Shown one piece after another: positions 51,396 through 59,180 of a stretch of DNA of 64,000 bases (position 1 is the stretch's first letter; each line of letters starts with the position of its first letter). Source of the stretch: Salinigranum salinum (GTDB taxonomy: Archaea; Halobacteriota; Halobacteria; Halobacteriales; Haloferacaceae). Under the pieces are notes generated by a model. That model worked only from the letters and a program-made list of their open reading frames with translations, made no database searches and was not told the DNA's origin. Where the stretch lies: NCBI RefSeq assembly GCF_009176545.1, contig NZ_VTOJ01000002.1, forward strand, positions 1,054,001-1,118,000. Reading direction: 5' to 3'. The position numbers were made by a program, and so were the translations under genes.

Positions 51396-53078
51396 TCACT
51401 CGTGTTCGGTCTGGGGGTCGAGCCGTCCGAGGTCGACACCCGGCGTGGCCACGCCGTCGATCGCGAGGAGCTGTTCCGTCGTCGCGACCGCACTGTCGAT
51501 CGCCTGTGAGAACACGCGACGTGGCTCGACGACGCCGTGTTCCCACGCGTCCACCGGCTCGCCGGTCGCGACGTCGAGCCCGATCGGGGCGGGCCCTTCG
51601 CCGGCCGTCGCGTGGGCGTGACGGAGCGTCGCCTGCGTATCGATCGGGTCGAAGCCGGCGTTCCGCGCGAGCGTGACGGCGAGCGACTCACAGACGTCGG
51701 CGAACGCCTCGATCGCCAGCTGTTCCTTCCCGGCGACCGTTCGCGCGTACGCGCGAAGATCACGAGCGACGGCGACGGGAGCCGCCCCCGCCCCCGGGAG
51801 GAGCTGTCCGTCCATCGCGGCGATCGCGGTGGTCTCGACCGCGTCCTCGACGAGCGCCGTGTGCGTCGAGCGGCTCTGTTCGGTCGGCGCACCGACGACG
51901 AGGGTGAACACCGCCCCGTCACACTCGTCGAAGAACGTCCACTTGTCGTCGGCCACGCGGTGTTCGTACGCCCGACCCGCCCGGCCCAGCTTCGAGCGGT
52001 CGAGGTCGGCGACGTGGCCGACGACGCTGGCGCCGGTCGCCCGCGCGACCCGGTGGACGTCCGACTTGGGGTACTGCGCCCGGTCGACGACGGCGACGCC
52101 GTACGACTCGATGGCCCGCGACACCTGGTCGTCGAGTTCCTCCCTGACGACGAGGACGTCGACGCCGAGCGCCGCGACCTCCGCCGCGACCGAGTCGATC
52201 GCCGCCTCCCGGGCGTCGGCGTACGCCGCGAGCCCGGCGGCTCCCTCGACCGTGACGCCCGCGCTGCCGTCACCGCCGAAACTCGTCGCCGTCTCCTCGA
52301 CGTCGATCGCGTGCTCGACGCAGGCGACGCGGACGTCGGTCCGGACGCCGTCGATCGACGGCGACCAGTCGAACGAGAGGCGGCTCCGCTCGCTGGTCTC
52401 GTGGGCACCGGGGCGCCGACGGACGACGTGGCCGCGGTACAGTTCGCAGCCCTCGCCCACCCGGGCCCGGACGGTCACGTCGTCGGTGTCGAGCCAGCCG
52501 TCGTCACTGGCCGCCGCGAGTCCCGAGACGGCGGCCGCCACCGCGTCGACGTAGTCGCGCCGACGGCGCTCGTCGAGATCCGTCGTCATCGTCGTCGCGG
52601 CGACCTGCGAGAGCAGCGCCCGGTCGGTCGGCTCAACGGGACGGGCGAGGTCGTCGAGGACGCTCCCCGCCCGGTTGGCCGCCATCGCGTAGCCGACGCT
52701 GATCGTCCCGACGTGGACGCCCTCGTCGGTCAGGTCGACTCCCGCCTCGATGAGTCGCGCGCCGAGGAGCGCGGCGGCGGTCGTCCCGTCGTACAGACCC
52801 CGCCGGACGGAGTCGAGACCGTCGACGAACAGCGCCGCGACGGGGTGGACGAAGCCGTTGCCTCGTTCGATGGCGCCGAGGATGGTGCCGGCGTCTTTCG
52901 TCACGACGGTCTCGGGCCGTCCCTTCCCGTCGTCGGTCAGAATCACCGAGTCGGACCCGCGTGGGCCGTACGTCGACGCCACGAGCGACTCGACCGCCCG
53001 GGTCGCGTCGACGACGTACTGCCGGGCCGCCTCGTCGCGGGCCAGCCAATCCGTCGTCCGTGGCTCGTCGTGTTCCAT
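51396..53078 (-). CDS. Second divergent group II chaperonin-like paralogue
   Basis: This 560-residue TCP-1-like protein starts at the ATG at 53078, 24-31 nt from TTTATATG on its strand (53102-53109). Motifs are TYGPRGSDSVIL (usual GPKGMDKML), LYDGTTAAALL (the first Gly of GDGTT is Tyr) and LPGAGAAPVAVARDL (usual PGGGAxE, with Glu changed). The C-terminal equatorial helices are well kept (KEQLAIEAFADVCESLAVTL, ARNAGFDPID). Two paralogues with different losses lying head to head may assemble with each other or with housekeeping subunits, in a specialised ring or a non-folding role. Neighbouring genes give no hint of a client. Confidence 0.85.
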   Translation of the reverse strand: MEHDEPRTTDWLARDEAARQYVVDATRAVESLVASTYGPRGSDSVILTDDGKGRPETVVTKDAGTILGAIERGNGFVHPVAALFVDGLDSVRRGLYDGTTAAALLGARLIEAGVDLTDEGVHVGTISVGYAMAANRAGSVLDDLARPVEPTDRALLSQVAATTMTTDLDERRRRDYVDAVAAAVSGLAAASDDGWLDTDDVTVRARVGEGCELYRGHVVRRRPGAHETSERSRLSFDWSPSIDGVRTDVRVACVEHAIDVEETATSFGGDGSAGVTVEGAAGLAAYADAREAAIDSVAAEVAALGVDVLVVREELDDQVSRAIESYGVAVVDRAQYPKSDVHRVARATGASVVGHVADLDRSKLGRAGRAYEHRVADDKWTFFDECDGAVFTLVVGAPTEQSRSTHTALVEDAVETTAIAAMDGQLLPGAGAAPVAVARDLRAYARTVAGKEQLAIEAFADVCESLAVTLARNAGFDPIDTQATLRHAHATAGEGPAPIGLDVATGEPVDAWEHGVVEPRRVFSQAIDSAVATTEQLLAIDGVATPGVDLGRLDPQTEHE

Positions 53079-54013
53079 GGTGTGCCGCAACGGAGCACGT
53101 CATATAAATCCATCTGACCCGTCGTGGCCGCGAGGACGCACGCCCGGTGGGAGACGCCGGGCGTGTTCGCGGCGACGAACCTCGAAGGCCGAACGGTGAA
53201 CCGGAGGGGATGGTGTGTCCTCGCCCGAGAGAACTCCTCGAAGGGACGGACGATCGCCGTCGTCCTCACCCGTGCTCGTACCGGCGCTGGCGGTCGTCGG
53301 GTCGGTGAGGCCGTCGTCACCGCCAGGTGTGTGCGACGATACCGAACGAATGCGTCTCGTCGATCGATACAGTGAAGTACGCAAGCGGTGTCCGGATTCC
53401 GGAAGATCGGCGAGAGTCGACCGAAGAGCCACGGATTCGTCTGATTCGAACGGCGTCGTCGGAGAATCCCGGACCAGGGCGATTCCGTCGGTTCACGCGG
53501 ACGGGAGCAGCCGTTCACCATGGATGAAACGATGGCGCCCGGACGGGACGGAGGTCGACGAGACCGCCGCACCGCGGCGAAGACGGCGAACGAGTGGAGG
53601 GAGAGACCGCTCGGCTGCCGGCGGGAACCCACCGGCCGAATCGGCGGTCCTCGGCGTCCCGGCGTGCATCACGGTGCCGAGGGCTCGACCCTCATCTGGA
53701 ACGCGGAGAAATTACAGCGATACTGATGTAACGAGTAGTCGAACCCGGAGCGGAACCGTGGTCGACGACGCCCGGTGTGTTCGATCGGATAGCGTGCGAC
53801 GATGTCGGATCGTGTGGGGTGACCACCGGACAGCGCGGCGGTCGGAGCCCGACGGATCCGTTCCAGCGGACGGCGGCATCGCGGCTCACGCCTCGACGCG
53901 ATGGTTTATTCTCCCTCCGGGCGAGGTCCGACGCATGGGACAGGTCACGACACGGACCACCACCCGACGCGTGGTCGTCGCCGTCGCCGAGCACAGCCGT
54001 CGAGTCGGTGGCG
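53079..54013. other. Long intergenic region without supported gene
   Basis: Between the chaperonin-like gene and the enolase-superfamily gene about 930 bases have no convincing gene. All open frames read as Arg/Ser-rich noise of the GC-rich strand. A slightly AT-richer point at about 53696-53730 (GAAATTACAGCGATACTGATG) could be a promoter or decayed sequence. A TATA box for the chaperonin gene sits at 53102-53109. No repeat, tRNA or insertion sequence was recognised. Confidence 0.45.
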
Positions 54014-55153
54014 ATGAGTAGCGTCACGATCGAGCGGGTGGAGACGGTGCCGCTGGAGGCCTCGCTCGACGAGCCGTTCGGCTACGCGCAGGAGTGGGTG
54101 ACGACGCGGACGGCGCTCCTCGTCCGGATCGAAGCCAGCGACGGGACCGTCGGGTGGGGCGAGTGCTGGGGCCCCATCGCGGGCACCCGGGAGACCGTCG
54201 AGCGACTGTTCGCGCCGCACCTCGAAGGGCAGTCGCCGGACGCAGTCGAGCGGCTCTCCGAGGACCTGCACGACCGGGGACGAGCCGCCTACCAGTCGAT
54301 CGTCCCGCTCCCGGCGCTCTCCGGAGTGGACCTGGCGCTGTGGGACCTCGCGGGCAAGCTCGCCGGTGTTCCAGTCTCGCGGCTCCTCGGCGGGGCGCGG
54401 CGGGACGCGGTCCGGGCGTACGCGACGGGCCACTACTTCAGACACGACGCCGACCTCGACGAACAGTACGCCGACATCGCCGCGGAGGCCGAAGCGAACG
54501 CCGGCGCGCTCGGGGCGGTCAAAGCGAAGATCGGCCTGCAACTCCTCGGCTACGGGCCCGAGGAGGACGTGGAACTCGTCCGGCGCATCCGCCAGGCGGT
54601 CGGCGACGACGTGACGCTCATGGTCGACGCCAACTACGCGTATGACGCGGGGACGGCCCGGACCGTCGGCCGCGGACTCGAAGAGCTCGACGTCTACTGG
54701 TTCGAGGAACCGGTACCCCCCGAAGACGTCGCCGGCTACGCGGCGCTGCGCGACGCGCTCGACGTCCGGATCGCCGGCGGCGAGTGCCACACCCCGTGGG
54801 AGTTCCGCCACCTGTTCGAGCGCGGGGGCCTCGACGTCGCCCAGCCCGACGTCTGCAACGTCGGCGGGCTGACGGCGGCACGTCGCGTCGCGGCCATGGC
54901 CCGCGAGTTCGGCGTTCCCGTGGTGCCACACGTCTGGGGGACGCCCGTCGCGATCGCGGCGAGCCTCCACCTCGTGGCCACGCTCCCCGGGCGGCCGTGG
55001 CTCGAGTTCGATCGATCGGCCAACCCCCTCCGGGAGGAACTCGCCGGGACGCCCGTCACGCCCGACGCCGACGGGCGGCTCGCCGTCCCGGACGGCCCCG
55101 GACTGGGCGTCGAGATCGATCCGGCGGCGCTCGACCGGTACCGGATCGACTAG
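54014..55153 (+). CDS. Galactarolactone cycloisomerase-like enolase-superfamily protein
   Basis: This 379-residue protein starts at the ATG at 54014. Mandelate-racemase-type residues are K170-A-K172 (KAKIG), D205 (VDANYAYD), E231 (FEEPV), E257 (AGGECH) and H306 (VPHVWGT). The same order of motifs (WGECWGP, YATGHYF, PHVWGT, LEFDRSANPLRE) is found in D-galactarolactone cycloisomerase of the Agrobacterium type, which turns galactaro-1,4-lactone into keto-deoxy-galactarate. A role in galacturonate/galactarate breakdown fits the locus. A different cycloisomerase, dehydratase or racemase substrate cannot be excluded. Confidence 0.88.
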   Translation: MSSVTIERVETVPLEASLDEPFGYAQEWVTTRTALLVRIEASDGTVGWGECWGPIAGTRETVERLFAPHLEGQSPDAVERLSEDLHDRGRAAYQSIVPLPALSGVDLALWDLAGKLAGVPVSRLLGGARRDAVRAYATGHYFRHDADLDEQYADIAAEAEANAGALGAVKAKIGLQLLGYGPEEDVELVRRIRQAVGDDVTLMVDANYAYDAGTARTVGRGLEELDVYWFEEPVPPEDVAGYAALRDALDVRIAGGECHTPWEFRHLFERGGLDVAQPDVCNVGGLTAARRVAAMAREFGVPVVPHVWGTPVAIAASLHLVATLPGRPWLEFDRSANPLREELAGTPVTPDADGRLAVPDGPGLGVEIDPAALDRYRID

Positions 55154-55163
55154 GGATCGAGAC

Positions 55164-56189
55164 TCACCGTGCCGTGGCCGAGGCGCGCCCCCGCGCGACC
55201 TCGCACGCGACGCGGATCGCGTCGACCATGCTCGTCTCGCTCGCGACCCCCTCGCCCGCGATGTCGAAGGCGGTGCCGTGGTCGACGCTCGTCCGGACGA
55301 TCGGGAGGCCGATGGTCATGTTGACGCCGCTGACGCCGCCGGTCGCGTCGAAGCCGAGGAGCTTGAGCGGGATATGGCCCTGGTCGTGGTACATCGAGAC
55401 GACGCAGTCGAAGTCGCCGCGTGCGGCACTGACGTACACCGTGTCCGGCGACTGGGGACCGACGGCGTCGATCCCCCGCTCGCGGGCGCGCTCGACCGCC
55501 GGCGCGATCTCCGCGTCGTCTTCGTCGCCGAGCAGCCCGCCGTCCCCAGCGTGGGGGTTCAGCCCCGCGACGGCGATTCGCGGCTCGTCGACGCCGAGTT
55601 CACCGAGCGCCTCGTGCGTGACCGCGATCGTGTCGAGCACGCGCTCGGTCGTCACGAGGTCGCACGCCTCGCGGAGGGGGACGTGCGTGCTCACGTGCGT
55701 CACGCGCAGGTCGTCCTCGATGAGCATCATCGAGTAGTTCTCGACGCCCGTGCGCTCGGCGAGCAGCCCCGTGTGCCCGGCGTGTTCCGCGCCGGCCATC
55801 CGCGTCGCCTGCTTGTTGATCGGCGCGGTCGTGATGGCGTCGACGGCGCCCGCGATCGCGAGGTCGATCGCACGCTCGATGTAGTCGAGGCTGGCCGCGC
55901 CGTAGTCGGCGCGGAGCTCGCCGTAGGCGACCTCGTCGACGTTGTCGCAGTCGAGCACCGCGAGGGTCGCCGGGTCGTCGTCGACGGTCGCGAGTTCGGC
56001 CTCGTCGACGACGACTACTTCGACGGAGACGTCACAGACATCGACCGCACGCCGCACCACGTCGGCGTCGCCCACGACGACGACGCGGGCGAAGTCGCTC
56101 GCCTCGGGGTACCCCTTCACCGCGACTTCCGCGCCGATCCCCGCCGGGTCGCCCATCGTGACGGCGACGAGCGGCTTAGCTGAACTCAT
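55164..56189 (-). CDS. pdxA2: PdxA2-type 4-phospho-threonate/erythronate dehydrogenase
   Basis: The 341-residue enzyme has the PdxA fold: GDPAGIGAEV near the N-terminus, metal-binding His residues in EHAGHTG, STHVPL and MYHDQGHIPLK. PdxA acts in vitamin B6 synthesis, but haloarchaea use PdxS/T, and the adjacent DUF1537 kinase gene marks the catabolic PdxA2 branch. There it oxidises the 4-phosphate of D-threonate (or an erythronate) and decarboxylates to dihydroxyacetone phosphate. Its start overlaps the end of the kinase gene by 14 bases, so the two are co-translated. The stereochemistry of the substrate is not readable. Confidence 0.88.
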   Translation of the reverse strand: MSSAKPLVAVTMGDPAGIGAEVAVKGYPEASDFARVVVVGDADVVRRAVDVCDVSVEVVVVDEAELATVDDDPATLAVLDCDNVDEVAYGELRADYGAASLDYIERAIDLAIAGAVDAITTAPINKQATRMAGAEHAGHTGLLAERTGVENYSMMLIEDDLRVTHVSTHVPLREACDLVTTERVLDTIAVTHEALGELGVDEPRIAVAGLNPHAGDGGLLGDEDDAEIAPAVERARERGIDAVGPQSPDTVYVSAARGDFDCVVSMYHDQGHIPLKLLGFDATGGVSGVNMTIGLPIVRTSVDHGTAFDIAGEGVASETSMVDAIRVACEVARGRASATAR

Positions 56190-57459
56190 CACGTCCCCCG
56201 AGACGGGCGGCGCACTTACGTATTGCCCCGGGGCCGCCGAACGCCCCGGCCTTCGTGACGACCGGGGTGCCGTCGGCGACCCCGCCGGCGACGCGACCCA
56301 GCGGGATCCCCTCCTCGACCGCCTCGCCCGAGAGGTCGACGCCGACCGCGCCGAGCGTGGCGAACACGTCCGCGGCGACGGCCCCGCCGGTGACGAACAG
56401 CGATTCGGGCGGATCGTCGGCCCAGAGCCGCTCGACGGTCCCCCCGAGCGCCTCGGCGACGCGGGCACGGACCGTCGCGCCGTCGAGCCCGCGGTCGCGC
56501 CCTGCCGCCAGCGCCCGGTCGGGCGCGTCGGCGTCGGGGGCGGACGCGAGCACGGCGAGCCCCTCGTGGTCGAGCCGCGTGGCACACGCCGCGGCGGCGG
56601 CCGTGCTCGCCTCGGCGGGGGCGTCGACGGCGGCCGCCAGGTCGAGCGGGACGAGCGCCGGCTCGGGGAGATCCGCGAGCTGTTCGCGCGTCACCGGACT
56701 CGTGCTCCCGACGACACAGAGCACGCTCCGGTCGCGGTGCGGCACGGGCCGGGGACCGCCCCCACGCGAGGGTGGCGTCTCGACGTAGCGGGCGAGGCCG
56801 GCGCTCCCGACGTACACCACCGCGGCGTCGACGCGCGCGGCGGCCGCCGCGAGCGTCTCGAGGTGCCGTTCGTGGCTGGCGTCCGCGGCGACGACCACGG
56901 GCCCGTCGGCCGCCCAGTCGGCGAGCGCCGCCTCGACCGTCTCGGGACCGGCGGCGACTCGGTCGATCGGGAGGCGGACGACCGGGTGCGCCGACGCCGC
57001 AAAGCGCGTCGGCAGGTGGGGCGTCTCGACGGGTGCGTCCGGGTCCGAGCCGGCGTCCGTGTCGGTCACGAGCACGCCGTCGACGAGGTGGTACCCCTCG
57101 ACCGTCGTCCGCCCGTTCCGGGGCGAGGCGGGGGCGACCAGCGCGAGGTCGGCACCGGTGGCGGCGAGCGCCGCGTCCACCTCGGGGACGAGGTTCCCCC
57201 GGAGCGTCGAGTCGACCTTCTTGTAGACGAAGTCGTGATCGTGTGCCGAGATCGCGCGGTCGACGGCGGCGGCGGCCGTCTCGGGCGACGCGTACCGCGA
57301 GTCGGTGTCGACGACGAGGACGTCGCTCCCCGTCGCCGCGTCGTCGGCGGCCGACTCGACCGTGACGACGAGCGTCCGGAGCCCGCGCGCGGCGAACTCG
57401 TGACCGGTGTCCGACGCGCCCGTGAGGTCGTCGGCGACGACGAGTCCCGGTGAGGTCAT
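56176..57459 (-). CDS. DUF1537 four-carbon acid-sugar kinase (DtnK/OtnK family)
   Basis: The 427-residue kinase shows the family signature: ADDLTGASDTG at the start, YKKVDSTLRGN (about 79-89), LFVTGGAVAADVF and GIPLGRVAGG...DGTPVVTKAGAFG near the C-terminus (nucleotide binding). Such kinases phosphorylate four-carbon acid sugars such as D-threonate, D-erythronate or L-erythronate at O4. The PdxA2-like dehydrogenase overlaps downstream, so a complete two-step route from threonate-type acids to dihydroxyacetone phosphate is encoded. Their source might be oxidised sugars or ascorbate-like compounds. Confidence 0.9.
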   Translation of the reverse strand: MTSPGLVVADDLTGASDTGHEFAARGLRTLVVTVESAADDAATGSDVLVVDTDSRYASPETAAAAVDRAISAHDHDFVYKKVDSTLRGNLVPEVDAALAATGADLALVAPASPRNGRTTVEGYHLVDGVLVTDTDAGSDPDAPVETPHLPTRFAASAHPVVRLPIDRVAAGPETVEAALADWAADGPVVVAADASHERHLETLAAAAARVDAAVVYVGSAGLARYVETPPSRGGGPRPVPHRDRSVLCVVGSTSPVTREQLADLPEPALVPLDLAAAVDAPAEASTAAAAACATRLDHEGLAVLASAPDADAPDRALAAGRDRGLDGATVRARVAEALGGTVERLWADDPPESLFVTGGAVAADVFATLGAVGVDLSGEAVEEGIPLGRVAGGVADGTPVVTKAGAFGGPGAIRKCAARLGGRDEFS

Positions 57460-57667
57460 GCGGGCCGTTCGACGACGGGGCGCAAAAAGCCTCGCACCGG
57501 CGGAGACGGCACAGCGGACGCTCGGGATCGTGGACCCGGACGGACGACCCCCCGCGAGGCCGTGCCGTCGACGGGTGGTCCGCGGTCGACGCGCTGCTCG
57601 GTGCGCGTGTCCAGCGGGAACGACCGGTGGTCGACGACCGTTCCGCTGCGTTGAGAAAAGTTAACAA

Positions 57668-57686
57668 GTGTGTACTGTTCACACAC
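57668..57686. promoter_or_regulatory. Inverted repeat GTGTGT-N7-ACACAC before the UxaA operon
   Basis: The arms lie at 57668-57673 and 57681-57686, immediately before the ATG at 57691 and just downstream of an AT-rich AAAAGTTAACAA (about 57656-57667) that could serve as TATA region. The position over the expected transcription start makes it a possible operator. No second copy was found near the other sugar-acid genes. Confidence 0.4.
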
Positions 57687-57690
57687 CTGT

Positions 57691-58878
57691 ATGGGACGCA
57701 CCTTTCGTGGGTACCGTCGGCCAGACGGCCGTGTCGGCGTCCGGAACCACGTCGCGGTGATTCCGACGTCCGTCGCCGGGTCCGCCGTCGCGTCGCGGAT
57801 CGCGGCGGACGCGGGCCCGCGGGCACGGGCGACACCGCACCAGATGGGGACGACACAGCCCGACGCGGCGCGCCGCCAGACCGAGCGCGTACTCGTCGGC
57901 GTCGGGCGGAACCCGAACGTAGGAGCGGCGCTAGTCGTCGAACTCGGCACCGAGGACATCGACGCCGACGCGGTCGCCGACCGTATCGCCGCCGTCGAGA
58001 CCCCCGTCGAGACGCTCTGCATCCGCGAGGCGGGCGGGACGACGCGCGCGCTCGCCGAGGGTGCCACGCGCCTCTCGCGGCTCGTCACCGAGGCCGAACG
58101 GGCCCGCCGGGAGGAGGCCGAGGTCTCCGAACTGGTGTTCGGCGTCGAGTGCGGCGGGAGCGACGCGACCAGCGGCATCGCGGCGAACCCCGCCGTCGGC
58201 AACGCCTGCGACCGCCTCGTCGCCGCTGGCGGAACCGCCTGCTTCAGCGAGACCCCCGAGTTCATCGGGGCCGAACACCTCCTCGCCGACCGCTGCGTCG
58301 ACGACGCGGTGCGCGAACGCCTCTTAGAGCGCGTCGAACATCGCGAGAACATGGCCAAACTCATGGGCGTCGACCTCCGGGGCGCACAGCCGACGCCCGG
58401 CAACCAGGAGGGCGGGCTGACGACGATCGAGGAGAAGAGCCTGGGGGCGATCTCGAAGGGCGGAACAACCCCCGTCCGGGGGATCGTCGACTACGGCGAA
58501 CAGTTGCCAGTCGGTGGCGGGCTCGTCCTGATGGACACGCCCGGCTACGACGTCGAGAGCGTCGTCGGCAAGGTGGCGGGCGGCGCGCAAGTGATCGCGT
58601 TCACCACGGGGAGAGGCAGTACCACCGGCAACCCCATCGCCCCCGTCATCAAGGTCACCGGCAACCCCAAGACCTGGCGGAAGATGTCGAACAACATGGA
58701 CGTCGACGCCTCGACGGTGTTCGACGGCGAGTCGCTCGACACCGTGGGTGAACGCGTCTACGAGAAACTGATCGCAGTGGCCGGCGGCGAGCTCACCGAG
58801 GCCGAACACCGCCGCCTCGAGGAGTTCGCCATCAACGAGATCCAGCCCGAAGAGCTACAGGTGGAGGCCGGCGGATGA
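57691..58878 (+). CDS. UxaA/GarD-family dehydratase with ECGGSD but lost N-terminal Cys motifs
   Basis: The 395-residue protein is UxaA-like: RTFRGYRRPDGRVGVRNHV at the start, then VECGGSDATSGIAANPAVG (E153-C154-G-G-S-D158), MDTPGYDVESVVGKVAGGA and FTTGRGSTTGNPIAPVIKVTG. These are the hallmarks of altronate/galactarate dehydratases, iron-dependent enzymes that remove water from sugar acids. However, the usual H-x-x-G-C is H50-Q-M-G-T-T, and the GLGCE motif is ELGTE. Two cysteines of the N-terminal half are therefore missing. The start at 57691 follows a promoter-like AT stretch; a GTG seven codons earlier is less likely. It is first in a coupled set with an Arg-rich ORF and a second UxaA paralogue that lacks the other motif. 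Confidence 0.88.
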   Translation: MGRTFRGYRRPDGRVGVRNHVAVIPTSVAGSAVASRIAADAGPRARATPHQMGTTQPDAARRQTERVLVGVGRNPNVGAALVVELGTEDIDADAVADRIAAVETPVETLCIREAGGTTRALAEGATRLSRLVTEAERARREEAEVSELVFGVECGGSDATSGIAANPAVGNACDRLVAAGGTACFSETPEFIGAEHLLADRCVDDAVRERLLERVEHRENMAKLMGVDLRGAQPTPGNQEGGLTTIEEKSLGAISKGGTTPVRGIVDYGEQLPVGGGLVLMDTPGYDVESVVGKVAGGAQVIAFTTGRGSTTGNPIAPVIKVTGNPKTWRKMSNNMDVDASTVFDGESLDTVGERVYEKLIAVAGGELTEAEHRRLEEFAINEIQPEELQVEAGG

Positions 58879-59180
58879 CGGGCGGCAGGTCGCTCCCGCC
58901 TCGATCGACTGGGACAGCGCCGGGTGGGGCGGGTGGACGTCTGTACGCCGGCGGCCACGGACGGCGACGGGGACGGGGACGAGCCGACCGAGTGACGAGA
59001 CGAGCCGAGCGAACGACGAGACGAGCCGAGCGAACGACGAGACGAACCGACCGAGCGACGAGACGAACCGACCGAGCGACGAGACGAACCGACCGAGCGA
59101 CGAGACGAACCGACCGAGCGACGAGACGAGCCGAGCGAACGACGAGACCGGCCGAGCGGACGCGAGGTGACGGGCGGTGA
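58875..59180 (+). CDS. Arg-rich tandem-repeat ORF, coupled to both UxaA genes by 4-bp overlaps
   Basis: The 101-codon frame begins in an ATGA overlap with the stop of the first UxaA gene and ends in a GTGA overlap with the start of the second, the usual signature of translational coupling. It would encode a protein about one third arginine, with eight 7-residue units of the type T-R-R-T/A-D/E-R-A/T. Such a basic product is extraordinary in an acidic haloarchaeal proteome. Alternatively, the DNA repeat is a non-coding spacer whose 21-bp unit keeps frames open by chance; the opposite strand is also open. No homologue is recognised. Confidence 0.4.
   Translation: MTGGRSLPPRSTGTAPGGAGGRLYAGGHGRRRGRGRADRVTRRAERTTRRAERTTRRTDRATRRTDRATRRTDRATRRTDRATRRAERTTRPAERTRGDGR
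58995..59162. repeat. Eight 21-bp tandem repeats between the two UxaA-like genes
   Basis: The unit ACGAGACGAACCGACCGAGC plus G, with a variant (GAGACGAGCCGAGCGAAC), occurs eight times without gaps. Because 21 is a multiple of three, changes in copy number would preserve reading frames. The middle four units are identical, which shows recent expansion or homogenisation. Confidence 0.9.

Noticed and set aside
49696-51546. Minus-strand frame opposite the first chaperonin-like gene
   Set aside because: Antisense shadow; the thermosome motifs are on the plus strand.
53100-54021. Several 65-270-codon frames between the chaperonin-like and cycloisomerase-like genes
   Set aside because: All are Arg/Ser/Pro-rich with no hydrophobic core, motif, promoter or conserved start. 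I judged the region non-coding.
58995-59162. CRISPR array
   Set aside because: The 21-bp units are contiguous with no spacers and no cas genes are present, so this is a tandem repeat.
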